NCBI RefSeq assembly: GCF_002374855.1 | Contig: NZ_NWVC01000003.1 | Coordinates: 248,001 to 312,000 of the forward strand | Reading direction: 5' to 3' | From: Sphingomonas adhaesiva | Lineage (GTDB): Bacteria; Pseudomonadota; Alphaproteobacteria; Sphingomonadales; Sphingomonadaceae | DNA length: 64,000 nucleotides | Shown here: positions 60,601-64,000 of the stretch, piece after piece | Position numbering within the stretch: the first letter of the stretch is position 1 | How the letters are laid out: every line of letters begins with the position of its first letter | Notes under the pieces: generated by a model | Seen by the model: only the letters and a program-made list of their open reading frames with translations | Told to the model about the DNA's origin: nothing | Databases searched by the model: none | Made by a program: the position numbers and the translations under genes

Positions 60601-62666
60601 TCCGTCTGACCCTCCCCACCTTTCTCGCCACGCTCCTTGCCGGCGCCGCCCCGGTCGCGGCGCAGACCGCCGAGCGCCTGTCGGTGATCGCCAATGGCGA
60701 AAAGGTCGGCAGCGTCGCGGCGACGCGGACCGGCGACCATGTTGCGATCCATTATGACGTGAAGAACAACGGCCGCGGCCCGACGATGGACGAGGCGATC
60801 GACCTGGGGCCGGACGGCCTGCCACGGCGCTGGACGCTCGACGGCAAGGCGACCTTCGGTGGCGACGTCCACGAACGCTTCGCGCGCGACGGCGCCACCG
60901 CGCGCTGGAGCGACGCGATGGGCGCGCGAGAGGCGTCGGTCAGCGGCACCGCGCTCTACATCGGCCAGTCCGCCAGCCCCTGGGCGCTAGGCCTCTACGC
61001 ACGCGCGCTGCTCAAGGCGCCGGGCGGCACCCTTCCGGCACTGCCCGGCGGCCAGCTGCACATCGATCCGCTTGGGCCCGCGACCATCGGCGGCGCGCGC
61101 TACCAGGCCTATGCGATCAGCGGCATCGATCTGTCGCCCGAGATGATCCTGCTCGATGCCGCGGGCGCGCTGTTCGCGGTGCTCGACACCGGCGGCGCGA
61201 CGGTGCGCGAAGGCCACGAAGGCGACGTCCCTGCGCTTGCCGCGCTCGCGACGCGACTGACCGCGGAGCGCTACGCCGCCCTGCAACAGCGCTTCGCCCA
61301 CCGCATCGACGCGCCGGTGCGCATCCGCAACGTCCGCGTCTTCGATCCGGTCAGCGGCACGCGCGGCGCGCCGGTCTCGGTCGTCTTCGCCGACGGGCGC
61401 ATCACCGGCATCCAGCCGCTCGAGGCTCCGGCTTCTCCCGGAGAGGCGACGATCGACGGTGCCGGCGGCACGCTGATGCCGGGGCTGCACGACATGCACG
61501 CGCATGTCAGCCTCGAATCCGCGCTGCTCTACCTCGCGGCCGGCGTCACCGCGGTGCGCGACATGGGCAACGACAACGCCTTCCTGCCCGACCTCATCCG
61601 TCGCATCGACGCAGGCGAGGTCGCTGGCCCACGTATCACGCCCAACGGCTTCCTCGAAGGGCGCAGCCCCTATTCCGCTAGGCTGGGCATCGTCGCGGAC
61701 AGCGAAGCAGCGGCGCTCGATGCGGTGCGCTGGTATGCCGCGCGCGGCTATTGGCAGATCAAGATCTACAACAGCATGAACCCCGGCTGGGTGCCGGCGA
61801 TCACGCGTGAGGCGCACCGGCTCGGCATGACCGTGACCGGCCACATTCCCGCCTTCAGCAATGCCGATGCGATGATCGGCGCCGGCTATGACGAGGTGAC
61901 GCACGTCAACCAGCTGATGCTCGGCTGGGTGCTCGGTCCCACGGAGGACACGCGCACGCCCTTGCGGCTCACCGCGATGAGGCGCACCGCGACGCTCGAC
62001 CTCGCCTCTCCGCGCGTGCAGCACACGATCGCGCTGATGGCGGCGCGTCGGATCGCGCACGATCCGACCGCGGTGACGCTGGAGCTGCTGATGGGCGGCC
62101 GCGACGGCCAGCCCAACCCGGCCGTCGCCGATTATATCGACCACCTGCCGATCGGCCTGCAACGCCGCCGCCGCCAGGCGATCGCGCCGATCGCGGGGCC
62201 GGCAGACGCCGCCGCCTATGACGGCGCGATGACCAAGGTGAGGCAGGTGCTCAAGCTGCTCCACGACCGCGGTATCCGGCTGCTCCCCGGCACCGACGAT
62301 CAGACCGGCCTGTCGGTGCATCGCGAGTTGCAGATCTATGCCGAGGCGGGGATTCCGACGCCCGACGTGCTGCGTCTCGCGACGCTGGGGTCTGAGCGCT
62401 ATCTGGGCCGCGACCAGCAGCTCGGGACGATCGCGCGCGGCAAGCTTGCCGATTTCGTCCTTCTGCCCGGCGACCCGACGCGCGACCTGCGCGAACTCCA
62501 CCGCATCGCCCTGGTGGTGAAGGACGGCACCCTCTATTTCCCGGCGGAGATCTACCCGGCGTTCGGCGTCAGACCCTTCGCGCCCGCCCCCAGGCTGATC
62601 CCGCCGCCGCCCGTGTCGAAGGCGACCGGCTCTGGGCCGGCGCATGACGCGATGGATGAATTCTAA
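60597..62666 (+). CDS. Exported amidohydrolase with N-terminal beta domain
   Basis: A 689-residue protein with a signal peptide (about 1-22). Residues ~24-225 form a beta-rich domain that was not recognised. The amidohydrolase domain follows: metal ligands H301 and H303 (GLHDMHAHVS), the likely carbamylated Lys in WQIKIYNSM, His in VTGHIPAF and EVTHVNQ, and the Asp in LPGTDDQTG, closing with ARGKLADFVLLPGDP. This matches imidazolonepropionase-like Xaa-Pro or Xaa-Arg dipeptidases. Its ATG overlaps the stop of the cyclodeaminase gene (ATGA), so the two are one operon. Confidence 0.88.
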   Translation: MIRLTLPTFLATLLAGAAPVAAQTAERLSVIANGEKVGSVAATRTGDHVAIHYDVKNNGRGPTMDEAIDLGPDGLPRRWTLDGKATFGGDVHERFARDGATARWSDAMGAREASVSGTALYIGQSASPWALGLYARALLKAPGGTLPALPGGQLHIDPLGPATIGGARYQAYAISGIDLSPEMILLDAAGALFAVLDTGGATVREGHEGDVPALAALATRLTAERYAALQQRFAHRIDAPVRIRNVRVFDPVSGTRGAPVSVVFADGRITGIQPLEAPASPGEATIDGAGGTLMPGLHDMHAHVSLESALLYLAAGVTAVRDMGNDNAFLPDLIRRIDAGEVAGPRITPNGFLEGRSPYSARLGIVADSEAAALDAVRWYAARGYWQIKIYNSMNPGWVPAITREAHRLGMTVTGHIPAFSNADAMIGAGYDEVTHVNQLMLGWVLGPTEDTRTPLRLTAMRRTATLDLASPRVQHTIALMAARRIAHDPTAVTLELLMGGRDGQPNPAVADYIDHLPIGLQRRRRQAIAPIAGPADAAAYDGAMTKVRQVLKLLHDRGIRLLPGTDDQTGLSVHRELQIYAEAGIPTPDVLRLATLGSERYLGRDQQLGTIARGKLADFVLLPGDPTRDLRELHRIALVVKDGTLYFPAEIYPAFGVRPFAPAPRLIPPPPVSKATGSGPAHDAMDEF

Positions 62667-62755
62667 ACCAGTCCCCGCTGTTTTGCGCGTAGCGGCACTC
62701 AGGCTGCCTGCTCTGCGCGCCTCAATCCCTTCGTTTGCCGATCACCGGAGGTGGA

Positions 62756-64000
62756 TCACCGCCCCGCCGCCACCGCCGCGACGAAGCGGTGAAGGTCGGC
62801 GCTGAGCGCTGCCAGCGCGTCGGGGTCTTCGAAGGCGGAATGGCCCGAGGGGTAGCGGTGGAAGGCAATGCGGTCTGCCGGTACGTCGTTCTGCTCGATC
62901 GCGAACTGGCCGGCGTAGACGGGCGTCGTGATGTCGTAATAGCCGCCCGCCGCGAACGCGCGCAGCGTCGGCTTCGCCGCCATCGCCGCCCTCAGATAGG
63001 GCGCGAACGATGTGGCGCGGTAACTGCCGCCATATTCCTTGTCCCAGTTCCATGTGAAGTTGATGCCGAGGTTGAGGCTGCGATAGCCACTCGGCAGCGC
63101 ATAGCCGAGCTCGTCGCGCAGATACGTCTCGATCGTCGTCGCCGTCCCCGATCCCAGCGACATCGACGGATCGTCGAACGGCGGTCGCATGTTGCTCGCA
63201 GCGATCGCCCGCGTCGCGCGCCCGTCGAGCTGTCCGGTCCTGAGGCCTTTCGCCGCCAGCAGCCCGAGCATGAAGTCCCGCCGCTCCAGCCGCAGGTCGT
63301 GCGCTGCCAGCGTCGCCGCAGGAATGCCGATCAGCGCCGCCATGCGCGCCGCGACCCGCTGCTTCTCCGCCATGGGCAGCGCCGGCCCCTGCATCAGCGC
63401 CGCGGCATAATCGGTCTGCGCGAAGTGCAGCGCCGCGTCATACCATTGCGCGACGCTCCGGCCGGCGCGATCGACCGCGCCGTGATACCAAGCGACCGCC
63501 GCCAGCGTCGGCAGCAGCACGGCATCTGACACCACCGGCCCGTCGCTGTCGCCGATCGACAGCGACAGCAGCACGACGCCATCGGGCAGCGGCGCCTTCG
63601 CCTTCATGCTTTCGTTGAGGATCGCCAGCGCCCGCGAGGTGCCATAGCTCCCGCCCACCAGCAGCACGGGCGACCCCGTCCGCCCGTTCGCCGCCAGCCA
63701 CCCCGAGATCATCGCCGCGACACCGCGCGCATCGCCGCCCACGCCGAAATAGCCCGACGCATCCTTGCCCTTGATCGGCATCGACGCGCCGGTGCCGACC
63801 GGGTCGATGAAGACGAGATCGGCGACGTCGAGCAAGGTGAAGCGATTGTCTTCAAGATGCGTCGCCGCGCCGCTGCCGACCATCCGCCGTGGCCCGAACG
63901 CCTGCATGTGCAGCGGCGACGACGACGCGCCCGGCCCGCCGTTGAACACGAACAGCACCGGCCGTTGCCCGGCCGCGCGCGGCATGTCGGCGACATAGGC
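62756..64000 (-). CDS. S10 family serine carboxypeptidase-like peptidase (5' end cut)
   Basis: The frame is open to the window edge, giving the last 414 residues. Visible S10 features are the oxyanion region FNGGPGASSSPLHMQAFGP, the nucleophile in LLVGGSYGTSRA, the Asp in GGYYDITTP and the His in YPSGHSAFEDP. These exported enzymes release C-terminal amino acids from peptides. It is convergent with the amidohydrolase gene, 89 bp away. The missing start would add a signal peptide and the first beta strands (roughly 60-100 residues). Confidence 0.9.
   Translation of the reverse strand, partial: AYVADMPRAAGQRPVLFVFNGGPGASSSPLHMQAFGPRRMVGSGAATHLEDNRFTLLDVADLVFIDPVGTGASMPIKGKDASGYFGVGGDARGVAAMISGWLAANGRTGSPVLLVGGSYGTSRALAILNESMKAKAPLPDGVVLLSLSIGDSDGPVVSDAVLLPTLAAVAWYHGAVDRAGRSVAQWYDAALHFAQTDYAAALMQGPALPMAEKQRVAARMAALIGIPAATLAAHDLRLERRDFMLGLLAAKGLRTGQLDGRATRAIAASNMRPPFDDPSMSLGSGTATTIETYLRDELGYALPSGYRSLNLGINFTWNWDKEYGGSYRATSFAPYLRAAMAAKPTLRAFAAGGYYDITTPVYAGQFAIEQNDVPADRIAFHRYPSGHSAFEDPDALAALSADLHRFVAAVAAGR

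Noticed and set aside
1..64000. CRISPR arrays, insertion sequences, phage or integrase genes
   Set aside because: None seen: no regularly spaced repeats, no transposase or integrase motifs in any frame.

Overview
The window is GC-rich chromosomal DNA from an alphaproteobacterium, most likely Sphingomonas or a close relative in the Sphingomonadales. Three things point there. A SciP-type CtrA inhibitor (DUF1153) is present. RNase E, amidase, PBP1A and prfB lie in alphaproteobacterial order. SMC is followed by two DsbA-like proteins, a DUF721 protein and mutY. The protein families are recognised from sequence motifs alone, so the genus is an inference.

Left part (1-47.4 kb, housekeeping). It opens with the 3' end of dapD, then glpX, a CPBP membrane protease and a DUF3147 membrane protein. 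A DsbA-like protein, an M48/TPR protease and RNase E form a minus-strand block. Opposite it run an amidase, PBP1A, prfB and an odd lipoprotein methyltransferase. Next come an isochorismatase-like hydrolase and the smc-dsbA-dsbA-DUF721 block, divergent from mutY, a serine hydrolase and nudC, which are chained by 4-bp overlaps. Then follow an exported S9 oligopeptidase, prephenate dehydratase, a membrane-anchored cytochrome c, a PhzF-like protein, a cation diffusion facilitator and pdxH. Ku and LigD form a complete two-gene non-homologous end-joining pair. After a small lipoprotein come mnmA, sciP, a GlsB-type membrane protein, a SIMPL protein, an RND pump (adaptor plus permease), a DUF445 protein, a four-gene MCE/Mla-type lipid transport operon and a cyclophilin. 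This part ends at a tRNA-Ser(GGA) gene.

Right part (47.4-64 kb, accessory in character). After the tRNA and a 358-bp AT-richer gap the genes are lineage-specific: an SLC13-type permease, a large exported zinc metalloprotease, an ECF sigma factor with its anti-sigma factor, two tandem Tat-exported ferritin-like (desiccation-type) proteins, an outer-membrane beta-barrel protein, an M61-like protease, an Lrp/AsnC regulator, an ornithine cyclodeaminase-family dehydrogenase, an exported amidohydrolase with an unexplained N-terminal domain, and a truncated S10 serine carboxypeptidase. By eye, leucine codons shift from mostly CTG toward CTC here.

Two modules stand out. One is the sigma/anti-sigma/ferritin-like/outer-membrane protein cluster (52.5-56.9 kb), which looks like a self-contained envelope stress response. 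The other is the Lrp-controlled exopeptidase and imino-acid cluster (57.2-64 kb), which looks like peptide scavenging. No CRISPR array, insertion sequence, integrase or phage gene was seen.
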